Source: an uncultured Desulfobulbaceae bacterium
Lineage (GTDB): Bacteria; Desulfobacterota; Desulfobulbia; Desulfobulbales; CALZHT01
Direction: 5' to 3'
Length of the DNA stretch: 48,398 bases
Assembly (NCBI GenBank): GCA_945787445.1
Contig: CALZHT010000019.1
Span: 1 to 48,398 of the forward strand
Position numbers and translations under genes: made by a program
In this document: positions 23,546 to 32,132 of the stretch, piece by piece
How the letters are laid out: each line of letters starts with the position of its first letter
Numbering within the stretch: the stretch's first letter is position 1
Notes under the pieces: model-generated
What the model saw: only the letters and a program-made list of their open reading frames with translations
Told to the model about the DNA's origin: nothing
Databases searched by the model: none

Positions 23546-24919
23546 ATGAAAACAATAAATGATGTACTTATTATCGGCAGTGGTCTTTCAGGGCTGAGTG
23601 CTGCCCATTTTATCCAAAAATTCCAGCCTGGGCTGGATATTCTCCTTCTTGAAAAAGAAAAGCGACCCGGTGGTGCGATCGAAACCTTTAGAGAGCAAGG
23701 TTTTCAGGGGGAATGGGGGCCGCACGGTTTTCTTGACAATACCCCCGAAAGCCGAGAGCTGTTGGTTGATCTTGGCCTTGACACGCATGCGGAACGAGCA
23801 CCGCTCGAAAATTTCCTTCGCTATGTCTGTCATCAAGGCAAATTGGAGGCGCTTCCCCAGAATCCAAAAAAACTCTTATCAACTCCCTTGCTTTCATTCG
23901 GCGAAAAAATTCGTATCCTGGGCGATCTCTGGAAAAAACCGCTGCCGCCAGGTCAAACGGTGAGCCAGTGGGCAGAATACAGATTTGGTAAAGGTGTGTT
24001 ACCTCTTGTCGATGCGGCAGTAACCGGCACTTTTGCCGGAGATCTGGAATTATTGAGCATTGACGCGGTGATGCCCGGTGTCCGCCGCCTGGAAGCAGAA
24101 TTCGGCTCAGTACTGAAGGGCTTGAAGGCCAAGAAAAAGAAAGCGGCCGGCTCCGGACCTTTGCCCTCCATGATGAATTTCCCGGAAGGCATGGACTATC
24201 TCATCAGCACTTTGGCACAGGGAAAAAATATCCTGTTTAATTCAACAGTTACTGGGATTGAGAAAAGAAATGGCACTTGGGTTGTACTGACCACTGATAC
24301 TTCCTGGCAGGCCAAGACTTTAATTATGGCATTGCCGGTTAATCAGACATTAAAGCTGCTCTCCCCTTTACATACTCCGCCGGTGTCCTCCATTCCTGTG
24401 GCAAAAATTCTTAATATAGTGATGGGCTTCGGAAAATCTGCCAAAGTCCCATACGGATTTGGTTATCTTGCCCCGGAAAAGGAAAACCGTTTTTGTCTCG
24501 GCGCCATGTTCACCTCGCACATGTTTCCAAACCGAAGCCCGCAAGGGTCCGTGTTGCTGGAAGCCCTTATCGGAGGACGGCGTCATCCTGAGCGGCTGGA
24601 ATTGACAGATGACATCCTTATCCAGCAAGCCTATGAAGATCTTCGCCAACTCATGGACCTGCCTGAACCGCCCCTGTTCAGCAAAGTCCTTAGACCTAAG
24701 CATGGTATTCCGCAGCTGGAAATGGGTCATCCCGAACTTCTGGAATGGCGCCGGGATCTTGAAAAAGAATGTGCTGATATATACATTTGTGGTTTCGGAT
24801 GGGACGGCATCGGCATGAATGAAATGATCAAAGCGGCAAAGAAAGTTGCCCACGCCTTAGTTGCGGGAGGGTTGTCCGCTGATACGGAAAAGCCGCAAGT
24901 AAAGCCTGTATATTTCTGA
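23546..24919 (+). CDS. hemY: Protoporphyrinogen oxidase (HemY type)
   Basis: An FAD-dependent amine-oxidase-fold enzyme of about 457 residues that oxidises protoporphyrinogen IX, or coproporphyrinogen III, in heme synthesis. The N-terminal dinucleotide fold is DVLIIGSGLSGLSAAHF, then LLLEKEKRPGGAIET with the FAD ribose Glu. A PPO-like ETFREQGFQGEWGPHGFL segment, the long central substrate domain and the C-terminal FAD contact FGWDGIGMNEMIKAAK are present. The chosen start MKTINDV begins right before the FAD fold; 21 upstream codons in frame look like leader. Heme supply suits the di-heme peroxidase nearby. The HemY enzyme is oxygen-linked in aerobes, so an anaerobe would need another electron acceptor. 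Confidence 0.9.
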   Translation: MKTINDVLIIGSGLSGLSAAHFIQKFQPGLDILLLEKEKRPGGAIETFREQGFQGEWGPHGFLDNTPESRELLVDLGLDTHAERAPLENFLRYVCHQGKLEALPQNPKKLLSTPLLSFGEKIRILGDLWKKPLPPGQTVSQWAEYRFGKGVLPLVDAAVTGTFAGDLELLSIDAVMPGVRRLEAEFGSVLKGLKAKKKKAAGSGPLPSMMNFPEGMDYLISTLAQGKNILFNSTVTGIEKRNGTWVVLTTDTSWQAKTLIMALPVNQTLKLLSPLHTPPVSSIPVAKILNIVMGFGKSAKVPYGFGYLAPEKENRFCLGAMFTSHMFPNRSPQGSVLLEALIGGRRHPERLELTDDILIQQAYEDLRQLMDLPEPPLFSKVLRPKHGIPQLEMGHPELLEWRRDLEKECADIYICGFGWDGIGMNEMIKAAKKVAHALVAGGLSADTEKPQVKPVYF

Positions 24920-25076
24920 TGCATAATTGGCTAGGTAGTTTCCATCCGGAAACAACTAGTGCCAACAAGGCATGGATAAAAGAGCATGGCAGTAAAGTTT
25001 GACTGAAGTCGCAACAAATGGGGAGTGCCAAAGGACAAGCAAGATGCGTCAGTTGGCTATTGACACGACACTATAA

Positions 25077-25268
25077 CTACCTGCTAAAAGAATTTCTGCC
25101 CAGCCTTTTAAGGAATGGTTTGCCATTGATTTCTTTTTTCATTTGCGCCATGGCCCTTTCAAAACATTCCGGACAATACCCATGGGACAAAACATCGGAT
25201 TGGACTAACTCTTCCACCCAGCCTTGATGACTTTCCGCCTTATTACACAAACAACAAACTGTTTTCAT
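25077..25268 (-). CDS. Small Cys-rich protein, probable zinc ribbon
   Basis: About 63 residues from the ATG at 25268. Two cysteine pairs, KTVCCLCNK near the N-terminus and GYCPECFE in the middle, are spaced as in small zinc ribbons. A basic C-terminus (KPFLKRLGRNSFSR) could bind nucleic acid. The gene follows dnaA by about 50 nt on the same strand and may be transcribed with it. I do not recognise the family; a response-regulator-associated CHC-type tail in other proteins also reads GYCPEC, so it may be a stand-alone form of that. Confidence 0.6.
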   Translation of the reverse strand: MKTVCCLCNKAESHQGWVEELVQSDVLSHGYCPECFERAMAQMKKEINGKPFLKRLGRNSFSR

Positions 25269-25316
25269 TTTTTCTGCTCTTTTCAAAGTCCCTAAAAAAA
25301 GTTACACCAGCACAAA

Positions 25317-26660
25317 TTACAAAAGCTGGTCTTTCATCTTTTTGGTGAGATGGTCAATCTGGCCACGCACACTCCCCTTTCTGGCAATAGCTTCGGTAAT
25401 GACCCGGATGGAGTGCACCACCGTCGAATGGTCACGGTTGACAGCCCTACCAATATCCACCAGGGCGTGGTTGGTCCATCTTCTCGCCATATACATGGTC
25501 ACCTGCCGAGGAAAAGCGATTGCCTTCTTTCTGGATTTTGACTGAATCTCATGCACGGAAACCTTAAACTGCCGCGCGATAAAATCACGGATAACTTCTA
25601 CGGACAACTCCTGGCTTCCACCCACTATTTCATTAACTACTTCTTTGACCATATGAAAGTCGGGTTCCATATTAAGAAGGCACTTTTTTGCTTTTATACC
25701 TACAATGGCGCTTTCCAGTTGCCGGATATCTCCTTTAATGTTTTCCGCCATGTATTGAATAAACTCCTCGGAAAGATCAAGACCACTGTTCTTTGCCTTA
25801 CGTCTGATAATGAGTATTCTTGTTTTGAAATCCGGCGGGTTGATGCTGGTGACAAGGCCGGAGGAAAGTCTTGAGCGGAACCCCTGGTTAATGTTAGGTA
25901 TGTCCTTAGCCGGGATAGCGCTGGTAAAAATAACCCTCTTGTCTTCCTCCAACAGCACATCAAGAACCTCTGCGAGTTCTGCCTGGGTCTTGGTTCGGCC
26001 GTTCAGAGCATGTACATCCTCCACAAGCAATACATCACAGTGTTTGTGATATTTATCTTTAAAATCCTCCATGGTATTGCTTTTAATACCACGCACCATC
26101 TCGGCTGTAAGTTGCTGGGCGGTAAGATAGTGGAGTCTGGTGCCCGGGGCGTTGTTGACAATGTAATGCGCAACTGAATGGGAGAGATGACTTTTCCCCA
26201 GCCCGGTGGTTGCCTGGAGAAAAAGACAACGCCCGACTGAGGAATCATTCTCTGCCAGGGCCCTGCAGGCAGATTGAGCCAGGGCGTTAGTATCACCCAC
26301 CATAAATTCATCAAAGGTATACCGGGGATTCAGAGTCCTTATGGTGGCCTTGTTCCGAGGAATGGAGGGCAGCCTGAGCTGCTCCTTGCCTTCATGGCCC
26401 GGCAGCAATGGATTGTTCACCGTACCTGCCCCAAAATTGAAACGAACTGTAAGTCCTTTTGTGCCTGCCTCGGCCAGGCTCTCCTCAATGAATTGGAGGT
26501 ATTTTTCAGCAACCCATGTGCAAAAAAAACGGTCAGGGCCGGTGAGGACTATTTTGCTTTCGTCTAATTGTGTACATTCAAGGGGCTCGATCCAGAGTGT
26601 GTATATGCTTGGTGGGATTTTTTCTTGCAGAATCTCTTTTGTTTTTTGCCAAAGCATCAT
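25317..26660 (-). CDS. dnaA: Chromosomal replication initiator DnaA
   Basis: About 447 residues with the full DnaA layout: N-terminal DnaB-contact domain (LWQKTKEILQEKIPPSIYTLWIEPL), variable linker, AAA+ ATPase, and C-terminal DNA-binding domain. The AAA+ entry FDEFMVGDTNALAQSA is typical. Walker A reads TTGLGKSHL, where most DnaA have GGVGLGKTHL-type, and Walker B is LLVEDVHAL. The DNA-binding signature VNRDHSTVVHSI corresponds to GGRDHTTVLHA. The ATG at 26660 follows aggaaca. No dnaN or recF lies beside it. One good DnaA box lies in the upstream gap (26821). Function is secure; being the main or only initiator is not shown. Confidence 0.95.
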   Translation of the reverse strand: MMLWQKTKEILQEKIPPSIYTLWIEPLECTQLDESKIVLTGPDRFFCTWVAEKYLQFIEESLAEAGTKGLTVRFNFGAGTVNNPLLPGHEGKEQLRLPSIPRNKATIRTLNPRYTFDEFMVGDTNALAQSACRALAENDSSVGRCLFLQATTGLGKSHLSHSVAHYIVNNAPGTRLHYLTAQQLTAEMVRGIKSNTMEDFKDKYHKHCDVLLVEDVHALNGRTKTQAELAEVLDVLLEEDKRVIFTSAIPAKDIPNINQGFRSRLSSGLVTSINPPDFKTRILIIRRKAKNSGLDLSEEFIQYMAENIKGDIRQLESAIVGIKAKKCLLNMEPDFHMVKEVVNEIVGGSQELSVEVIRDFIARQFKVSVHEIQSKSRKKAIAFPRQVTMYMARRWTNHALVDIGRAVNRDHSTVVHSIRVITEAIARKGSVRGQIDHLTKKMKDQLL

Positions 26661-27178
26661 TGTTCCTAAATTGCCCAATTAAAGGATTTGATTGTATGGT
26701 CATGAAAAGGGATTTCGACATGCAACAGAATTTGTTGCGATGTTGGGCCAGAGTCTAATCCAAAACCACTTTTAAAGTCAAAACCGGTTTTCATGATTTT
26801 TTTATGTCCCGATTCTGCAGTTTTCCACACCGCCGCGAAGCATGTTTTTACAGGCCTATGCGGGAGGTTCACAAGCTAACTCTCTAAAAAAGTGTACTTT
26901 TATTCTGAATAAAAAAAGCCATAATAATTATATACGGTTAGTTCATCCCATCCTCCTTTATCAACATCTACGTATATTTTGATTATCTCTTCATATCTCT
27001 CTTTTTCTTATAATATCTGCAATAATACTCTTTTTTTATTTTTTTTATGGAAGCCCAAAATCAAAAGCTGAATTTTTCTCAGACATTGCCTGAAAACACC
27101 TTATATTCAACCGGAAAAATTTTTTAATTGCCTCTTTTGTGTGCCAGGCAAAATCTTGTCTTTCCAATGGCAAAAAAC
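26661..27178. other. AT-rich gap between dnaA and nikMN
   Basis: No gene is seen. The stretch contains the perfect 12-bp palindrome aaaaccggtttt (26780-26791), one DnaA box (26821-26829) and a very AT-rich run with T-tracts (about 26960-27060). Features of an origin are incomplete because only one consensus box is seen. Confidence 0.5.
26821..26829 (+). promoter_or_regulatory. Single DnaA box
   Basis: The sequence ttttccaca matches the DnaA-box consensus TTWTNCACA exactly. It lies about 160 nt upstream of the dnaA start, where autoregulatory boxes are common. No second consensus box was found between 26660 and 27300. Confidence 0.45.
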
Positions 27179-27207
27179 TTGACAAACAAAACTGTCAGCT
27201 TTACTTT
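27179..27207 (+). promoter_or_regulatory. Probable nikMN promoter
   Basis: A perfect -35 box ttgaca (27179-27184) is followed after exactly 17 nt by tacttt (27202-27207), a weak -10. The two NikR-like boxes begin right after it, over the expected transcription start. Confidence 0.6.
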
Positions 27208-27208
27208 G

Positions 27209-27235
27209 GTGTTACATTTTTAAAAATCGTGTTAC
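27209..27235 (+). promoter_or_regulatory. NikR-like operator, tandem GTGTTAC boxes
   Basis: Two identical direct repeats gtgttac (27209-27215 and 27229-27235) are separated by 13 nt. Deltaproteobacterial NikR sites are built from GTGTTAC half-sites at 13-14 nt spacing, so this is a strong candidate for nickel-responsive repression. The boxes overlap the start region of the promoter at 27179-27207 and lie about 70 nt before the nikMN ATG. A tandem rather than inverted arrangement is unusual for a symmetric regulator. Confidence 0.7.
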
Positions 27236-27302
27236 AGGTTCGATTATTTGTCCAGGCGTGCAACTGATTATATGCACGCGAAAATTCCTTGGAGAAATAT
27301 CT

Positions 27303-28346
27303 ATGCATATGGCTGATGCGCTGCTCTCTCCCGCGGTTGGCGGAACCTTCTGGTTGGTCACCGGCGGAGTATTCACCTACAGCTCCAAAAGAGTGCAACA
27401 CGAGATTGATAGCCGCAAAATACCTTTGATGGGGGTTATCGGCGCCTTTATCTTTGCCGCGCAAATGATCAACTTCACAATCCCAGGAACCGGTTCAAGC
27501 GGGCATATCGGCGGGGGCATGATCCTCGCCATACTTCTCGGTCCTTACGCAGGATTTCTGACTCTGGCCTCAATCCTTACCATACAATCATTATTTTTTG
27601 CCGACGGCGGTCTTTTGGCCCTGGGCGGCAACATATTCAATCTTGGCTTCTTCCCTTGTTTTATAGCCTACCCCTTGGTGTATAAAAGAATCACCAACAA
27701 ACGCACCAGCCCAAAATCCATTACAGCGGCATCAATCCTTTCCGTTATACTGGCCCTGCAGTTTGGCGCCTTGTTTGTTGTTTTGCAGACCGTCTTTTCC
27801 GGCGTCACGGAACTGCCCTTCAAATCATTTATCCTGGTTATGCAGCCCATTCACCTTATCATCGGCCTTATTGAAGGACTTGTCACTGCTGCGGTGGTGA
27901 ACTTCATTTTTAAGGCTGAACCGGAAATCTTACAGGTCGCCGACCCGCTGCAACAAAATGATTCGAAACGATCTTTTGGTAAGGTAATCCTGCTCTTTGC
28001 ATGTATTGCCCTTTTTGCCGGGGGGGGACTTTCATGGTTTGCCTCGCAAAATCCTGACGGGCTTGAGTGGTCTATCGCCAAAATCACCGGCAAAAAAGAA
28101 CTGCCCCCCCCCGAACAGGGTATTCACTCATCCCTTGCCAAGTTACAAGAAAAAACAACTTTATGGCCAAATTATCATTTCAACGAACCAGGAATATACG
28201 ACAACGCCCAGACCCCAAAAGCTTCGCCATTGTCTGCATTAAAAACTGGCACATTGCTTTCTGGGATCATAGGCGCCGGCCTGACCCTTTTGTCGATTAT
28301 CGGTATAGTGCTTCTTTTGCGAATGAGCAAGCCGATCACCTCATAA
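27303..28346 (+). CDS. nikMN: Nickel/cobalt ECF transporter substrate-binding fusion (NikMN)
   Basis: About 347 residues. The N-terminus MHMADALLSPAVG matches the CbiM/NikM S-component, in which the start Met is followed by His2, whose amino group and side chain bind the metal ion. About six spans follow, with GTGSSGHIGGGMILAILLGPYAGFL as the family's most conserved loop. The C-terminal part (about 230-347) is a NikN/PDGLE-type domain with two spans and the motif NPDGLEWSIA. Ribosome site ggag lies 8 nt before the ATG; an earlier frame start at 27258 would bury the essential His2. Nickel over cobalt is inferred from the NikR-like operator. Two 8-nt homopolymers (28020-28027 G8, 28104-28111 C8) lie inside the C-terminal domain. 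Confidence 0.92.
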   Translation: MHMADALLSPAVGGTFWLVTGGVFTYSSKRVQHEIDSRKIPLMGVIGAFIFAAQMINFTIPGTGSSGHIGGGMILAILLGPYAGFLTLASILTIQSLFFADGGLLALGGNIFNLGFFPCFIAYPLVYKRITNKRTSPKSITAASILSVILALQFGALFVVLQTVFSGVTELPFKSFILVMQPIHLIIGLIEGLVTAAVVNFIFKAEPEILQVADPLQQNDSKRSFGKVILLFACIALFAGGGLSWFASQNPDGLEWSIAKITGKKELPPPEQGIHSSLAKLQEKTTLWPNYHFNEPGIYDNAQTPKASPLSALKTGTLLSGIIGAGLTLLSIIGIVLLLRMSKPITS

Positions 28347-28349
28347 CAA

Positions 28350-29162
28350 ATGGCAAAAATCCATCACGCCTTCTTCGACGTCAGTTATTTTGAGACTCTG
28401 GCCGGCCAAAACACTCCGGTTCACTTGGTAGATCCTCGCGCCAAGGTGCTCACTACCCTGCTCTTCATTTTGATGGTAGTATCCTTTGACAAATACGCCA
28501 TCTCGGGGCTGTTGCCTTTTTTTGTTTTCCCTGCCGTCATGATCACTATTGGAGACCTGCCTCTCTCCTATCTGCTGAAAAAACTCTTTCTGGTGGCGCC
28601 GTTTGCTTTTTTTATAGGCATTTTCAATCCCTTTCTCGACAAACAAACAGTGCTGCAGTTTGGCGCCTTTGCCATCACAGGCGGATGGATTTCATTCACC
28701 TCAATACTGCTCCGTTTTACTCTGACAGTCGGGGCCGCTCTCATTCTTATCGCAACCACCGGCTTTCGAGAAATCTGTCTCGCCCTGGAAAAATTCAAAA
28801 TCCCGCGAATTTTTGTCTTGCAACTCCTTTTCCTGTATCGGTACATCTTCATCCTGATCGAAGAAGCATCACGTCTTGTCAGAGCACGAAGACTGAGGAC
28901 ATTCAATGGACGGGGCATGACCATTCATGTTGCTTCATCCCTTATCGGCCATCTCTTGCTGCGCACCATAAATAGAGCCCGGCGCATACATCTGGCCATG
29001 TTATGCAGGGGATTTGACGGTGAAATACGGTTGATGCGCGACCTGAAAATACAAAAAGGGGATTATCTGTTTGCCGGTGGTTGGCTGTTGGCCTTTTTGA
29101 TCATGCGGTTTATTGATATCCCCGCCTTATTCGGCGATCTTGTTATGGGGCTTTATCCATGA
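28350..29162 (+). CDS. nikQ: ECF transporter T component (CbiQ/NikQ)
   Basis: A 270-residue transmembrane coupling protein that links the S component to the ATPase. About five hydrophobic spans are present. The cytoplasmic coupling helices carry the family motifs with Ala-Arg-Gly and Arg-Gly-like patterns: EEASRLVRARRLRTF and RARRIHLAMLCRGFDG. It starts 3 nt after nikMN and its stop overlaps the nikO start by 4 nt, so the operon is nikMN-nikQ-nikO. Confidence 0.93.
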   Translation: MAKIHHAFFDVSYFETLAGQNTPVHLVDPRAKVLTTLLFILMVVSFDKYAISGLLPFFVFPAVMITIGDLPLSYLLKKLFLVAPFAFFIGIFNPFLDKQTVLQFGAFAITGGWISFTSILLRFTLTVGAALILIATTGFREICLALEKFKIPRIFVLQLLFLYRYIFILIEEASRLVRARRLRTFNGRGMTIHVASSLIGHLLLRTINRARRIHLAMLCRGFDGEIRLMRDLKIQKGDYLFAGGWLLAFLIMRFIDIPALFGDLVMGLYP

Positions 29163-29920
29163 GTCATCATATTGTCGAGGTAAACGACCTCCGGTACAAT
29201 TATCCTGATGGCACCGAGGCCATCAATGGCTTGTCTTTCACCATCAAGCACGGTGAATCTGTAGCTTTGGTCGGGGCAAATGGTGCTGGAAAGTCTACGT
29301 TGCTGCTCCATTTAAACGGCTCTTTGGCCCCATCTTCCGGTTCTGTCCGCATTGGGGAGTATCCTCTCACACCAGAAACGCTAAACAGCGTGCGTCGCAC
29401 AGTTGGCATGGTTTTCCAGGATCCAGACGACCAACTTTTCATGCCCACTGTACGGGATGATGTTGCCTTTGGCCCACTCAACCTCGGCCTGCCGGTTAAT
29501 GAAGTTGACGAAAAAGTAATAACCGCATTACAGACTGTGGATGCATTGCACCTTAAAAACCGCCCCCCTTATCGCCTCTCAGGCGGTGAAAAAAGAGCTG
29601 TAGCCATTGCCACGGTGCTTGCCATGTCGCCGGATATTTTGGTGATGGACGAACCGACTGCAAACCTTGACCCCAAGACCAGGCGTACCCTTATCAGACT
29701 ACTCAGCTCCTTCACCCATACAAAAATCATTGCGACCCATGACCTGGATATGGCTTTGGAACTCTGCCACCGAACCATTGTTATCCATAGAGGGAGGATC
29801 ACTGCGGATGGTTTAACCAGCGATATATTCAGTAATGACCAATTGCTGTTGGAAAGCCATCTCGAAAGACCACTGAGCATGCAAGGCTGTCCAATATGCA
29901 ATCGCAAAAAACCAAAATGA
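29159..29920 (+). CDS. nikO: ECF transporter ATPase (CbiO/NikO)
   Basis: A 253-residue ABC ATPase for Ni or Co import. Walker A GANGAGKST (39-47), Q-loop MVFQDPDDQLF, signature LSGGEKRAV, Walker B ILVMDEPTANLD and switch His in IIATHDLD are all intact. The C-terminus adds LESHLERPLSMQGCPICN, with a His and a CxxC that could hold a metal ion. A degraded second copy of this same tail lies at 37512-37589. The start overlaps the nikQ stop (ATGA). Confidence 0.94.
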   Translation: MSHHIVEVNDLRYNYPDGTEAINGLSFTIKHGESVALVGANGAGKSTLLLHLNGSLAPSSGSVRIGEYPLTPETLNSVRRTVGMVFQDPDDQLFMPTVRDDVAFGPLNLGLPVNEVDEKVITALQTVDALHLKNRPPYRLSGGEKRAVAIATVLAMSPDILVMDEPTANLDPKTRRTLIRLLSSFTHTKIIATHDLDMALELCHRTIVIHRGRITADGLTSDIFSNDQLLLESHLERPLSMQGCPICNRKKPK

Positions 29921-30147
29921 TGCTTGCTGAAACAGCCCAAATAGAATACACTACCACACTTATTATTTGGCAGGACAGGACTGCCGAACCCCTAGCCGAT
30001 AAATGAAATTTCATAAGGTTACCAGAATTACGGGGTCATCATTTTTGGAACTAAAATTATTTTTTTCGATCTGTTAATTGAGAAGATCCATCAACCCTTG
30101 CTATATTTTTTCGTATTGAAATAAATATATTTGATTAGGGTATTTTT
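29921..30147. other. Gap after the nickel operon
   Basis: No gene and no convincing terminator are seen. The first 40 nt past the nikO stop resemble the sequence after the nikO-like remnant at 37590-37625, so the duplicated segment extended past the gene. Confidence 0.4.
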
Positions 30148-30588
30148 ATGATAAAGTTTTCCACGCTGCGTAAAAAAATTACCATCTTACTGGTCATACT
30201 CCTTGCGGTTTTTTATAGCCTGCCTGTTGAAGCCCATCTGAAAATCTGCATCGGAGAGGACGGGCATTTCGACGTTGAAGCAGTAGCTTGCCGGACGAAA
30301 TCCCTTGCCAACCAACCAGGGACAATAAATGCGATTGATGATCATCATAAAGAATGTATTGATTTCGGTACTACGTGTGCTGATAATGCAGAATGCAAAA
30401 CATTTCTTTTTTCACCAAACCGGAAAAACCAAAGAGATGGCAGCCAAACTCTCGCCAACATATTCGTAAAAACGGAGGAGGCTTTTTTCTCTTTTCCTGT
30501 CCAAAGATTGTCTATTCTTTCTTTTTCTAACCTAAAAACGAAAAACAACCCTCTCCTCACCCTTCGCACAGTAGTTCTCCTGATTTGA
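30148..30588 (+). CDS. Small exported protein preceding metal efflux genes
   Basis: A 146-residue protein with a signal peptide (KKITILLVILLAVFYSL, cut near VEA-H). The mature part begins HLKICIGEDGHFDVEAVAC, with further Cys and His residues (DDHHKECIDFGTTCADNAECKTF), a set that could bind a soft metal ion or form disulfides. The C-terminal third ends in a hydrophobic run (LLTLRTVVLLI). I do not recognise the family. It lies 158 nt upstream of czcC on the same strand; small periplasmic sensors or metallochaperones are common in this position. That role is inference. Confidence 0.6.
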   Translation: MIKFSTLRKKITILLVILLAVFYSLPVEAHLKICIGEDGHFDVEAVACRTKSLANQPGTINAIDDHHKECIDFGTTCADNAECKTFLFSPNRKNQRDGSQTLANIFVKTEEAFFSFPVQRLSILSFSNLKTKNNPLLTLRTVVLLI

Positions 30589-30683
30589 TTTCCGACTGCC
30601 GACGATTGCTCGGCGCCTCTCCCTAAATCACGTAATTCAAGTTCCATTGTTGGTTGAAACTTTTTAACGATGCTGTCGAACTT

Positions 30684-30717
30684 AACACAAAATTGCTGCT
30701 GTTCACAATTTTGCGTT
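30684..30717. repeat. Dispersed aacacaaaattg hairpin, copy 1
   Basis: The arms aacacaaaattg and caattttgcgtt enclose ctgctgttca. A close copy lies at 46190-46222. Here it is in the leader of czcC, 30 nt before its start. Confidence 0.75.
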
Positions 30718-30746
30718 GAAGCTATTAAATATTTTAGGAGAAAATC

Positions 30747-32096
30747 ATGAAATTCAATGTGTCAGCAAGTGCTTTATTTGGCGGCTTATTGTTTATCATC
30801 ATAAGTATGCCTGCTTTTGCTGAAAACTTAGGGAATCCGGCTTCGTTTCCCTCCAACAAAGATGATTCCCAAGAAAAATACAAACAAACACTCGTTGTTA
30901 AACAACAAACAAATCGCATCATCACCCTTGATGAAGCAATACACTTGGCAATATCTCAAAATCCGCGTCTTGCGGCAGCCGCCCACGAAATGGAAGGGAG
31001 AAAAGCCGCGGCCCAACAGGCTGCTGTTTTGCCGAATCCCGAACTGATTGCTGAAATTGAAGAATTTGGCGGCTCCGGAGACTTTTCCGGCAATGATGCC
31101 ATGGCAAGTAGAATAGGCATCAGTCAGGAAATCCTTTTGGGAGGTAAACTCTCCAAACGGAAACAACTTGCTGCCGAGGAAAACAAACTGGTCATGTTTG
31201 AAAGAGAAGCCCAGGTAATTGCGTTGTCTACCGAGGTCAGTAAACGTTTTCTCGAAGTGTATATCGCTCAGGAAAAATTGAAACTGGCAGAAAATGATCT
31301 GCAGCTTACTCAGGTTTCGGCTGATGTTATAAGCAAACGAGTGGCCTCAGGTGAAGCTTCTCCGTTGGAGGAAACAAAATTTGCGGTTGAAACTGCCGCA
31401 GCTGCGACCACAGTCAAACGAATGGCAAGGATTGTAGATGCAGCTCGTCTTTCCCTCGCAGCAACTTGGGGGGGATCTGCCCCCGATTTTGCTGGGATAG
31501 CAGGCGATTTCTTTGCCGAACCTTCTTTGCAGAATAAAGACCAGCTCTTGGAGCGATTAGACAAAAGTCCAACCTATCGATTATTAACGGAACAGGTTGT
31601 TCTGGCAGAAAACAAACTCCGGCTGGCCAAGGCTGAAGCAGTCCCTGATATGGAAATAGGAGGCGGCATCCAGCAATTCGAGGAAACCAACGATCACGCC
31701 TATTTCTTGGAAGTAAGCATTCCGTTGCCGTTTTTTGATCGCAACAAAGGCGGCATCGCCGAAGCACGCGCACTTCTCAACAAAACCAAAAAAGAAAAAG
31801 AAGCCGGCGGGTTGGAACTGCAAACCAGTCTGTCAGCAACCATGTATGAACTGGAAGGCGTCTGGGAAAACTATCTTTCCATGCGGGACACCATCGTTCC
31901 TGTTTCGGAGAAAGCTTTCGCCTCTGTTCAGAAAGCATACCGGCTGGGTGAACAGGATTATCTTGATTTGCTTGAAGCGCAACGGTCTTTGCTGAAAGCG
32001 AGAAATGAGCATTTGGAACTGTTGGCCGAACTATGGCAACTCAAGCTGGAGGCGGATTCCCTTGTCGGCTACACACTAGTGAATGAGCAAATATAA
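30747..32096 (+). CDS. czcC: Outer-membrane efflux protein (CzcC/TolC family)
   Basis: A 449-residue TolC-family channel that takes metal ions from the CzcBA complex across the outer membrane. A signal peptide (ALFGGLLFIIISMPAFA) is followed by the paired efflux-protein repeats: TLDEAIHLAISQNPRLAAAAHEMEG opens the first, and EQVVLAENKLRLAKAEAVPDMEIGGG the second. Long helices rich in Ala, Glu and Lys are the expected channel hairpins. The strong ribosome site taggag lies before the ATG. It is followed after 36 nt by czcB. Confidence 0.92.
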   Translation: MKFNVSASALFGGLLFIIISMPAFAENLGNPASFPSNKDDSQEKYKQTLVVKQQTNRIITLDEAIHLAISQNPRLAAAAHEMEGRKAAAQQAAVLPNPELIAEIEEFGGSGDFSGNDAMASRIGISQEILLGGKLSKRKQLAAEENKLVMFEREAQVIALSTEVSKRFLEVYIAQEKLKLAENDLQLTQVSADVISKRVASGEASPLEETKFAVETAAAATTVKRMARIVDAARLSLAATWGGSAPDFAGIAGDFFAEPSLQNKDQLLERLDKSPTYRLLTEQVVLAENKLRLAKAEAVPDMEIGGGIQQFEETNDHAYFLEVSIPLPFFDRNKGGIAEARALLNKTKKEKEAGGLELQTSLSATMYELEGVWENYLSMRDTIVPVSEKAFASVQKAYRLGEQDYLDLLEAQRSLLKARNEHLELLAELWQLKLEADSLVGYTLVNEQI

Positions 32097-32132
32097 TTTG
32101 ATTTATACGATCTATAAAGGAGAACAGGAGTA

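Noticed and set aside
26661-27178. The gap upstream of dnaA as the chromosomal origin
   Set aside because: Only one consensus DnaA box is present, and no dnaN, recF, gidA or similar neighbours were found. AT-richness alone is not enough.
30600-30746. The aacacaaaattg hairpin as a terminator between the small exported protein and czcC
   Set aside because: The stem is not followed by a T-run, and the same hairpin recurs elsewhere as a dispersed repeat.
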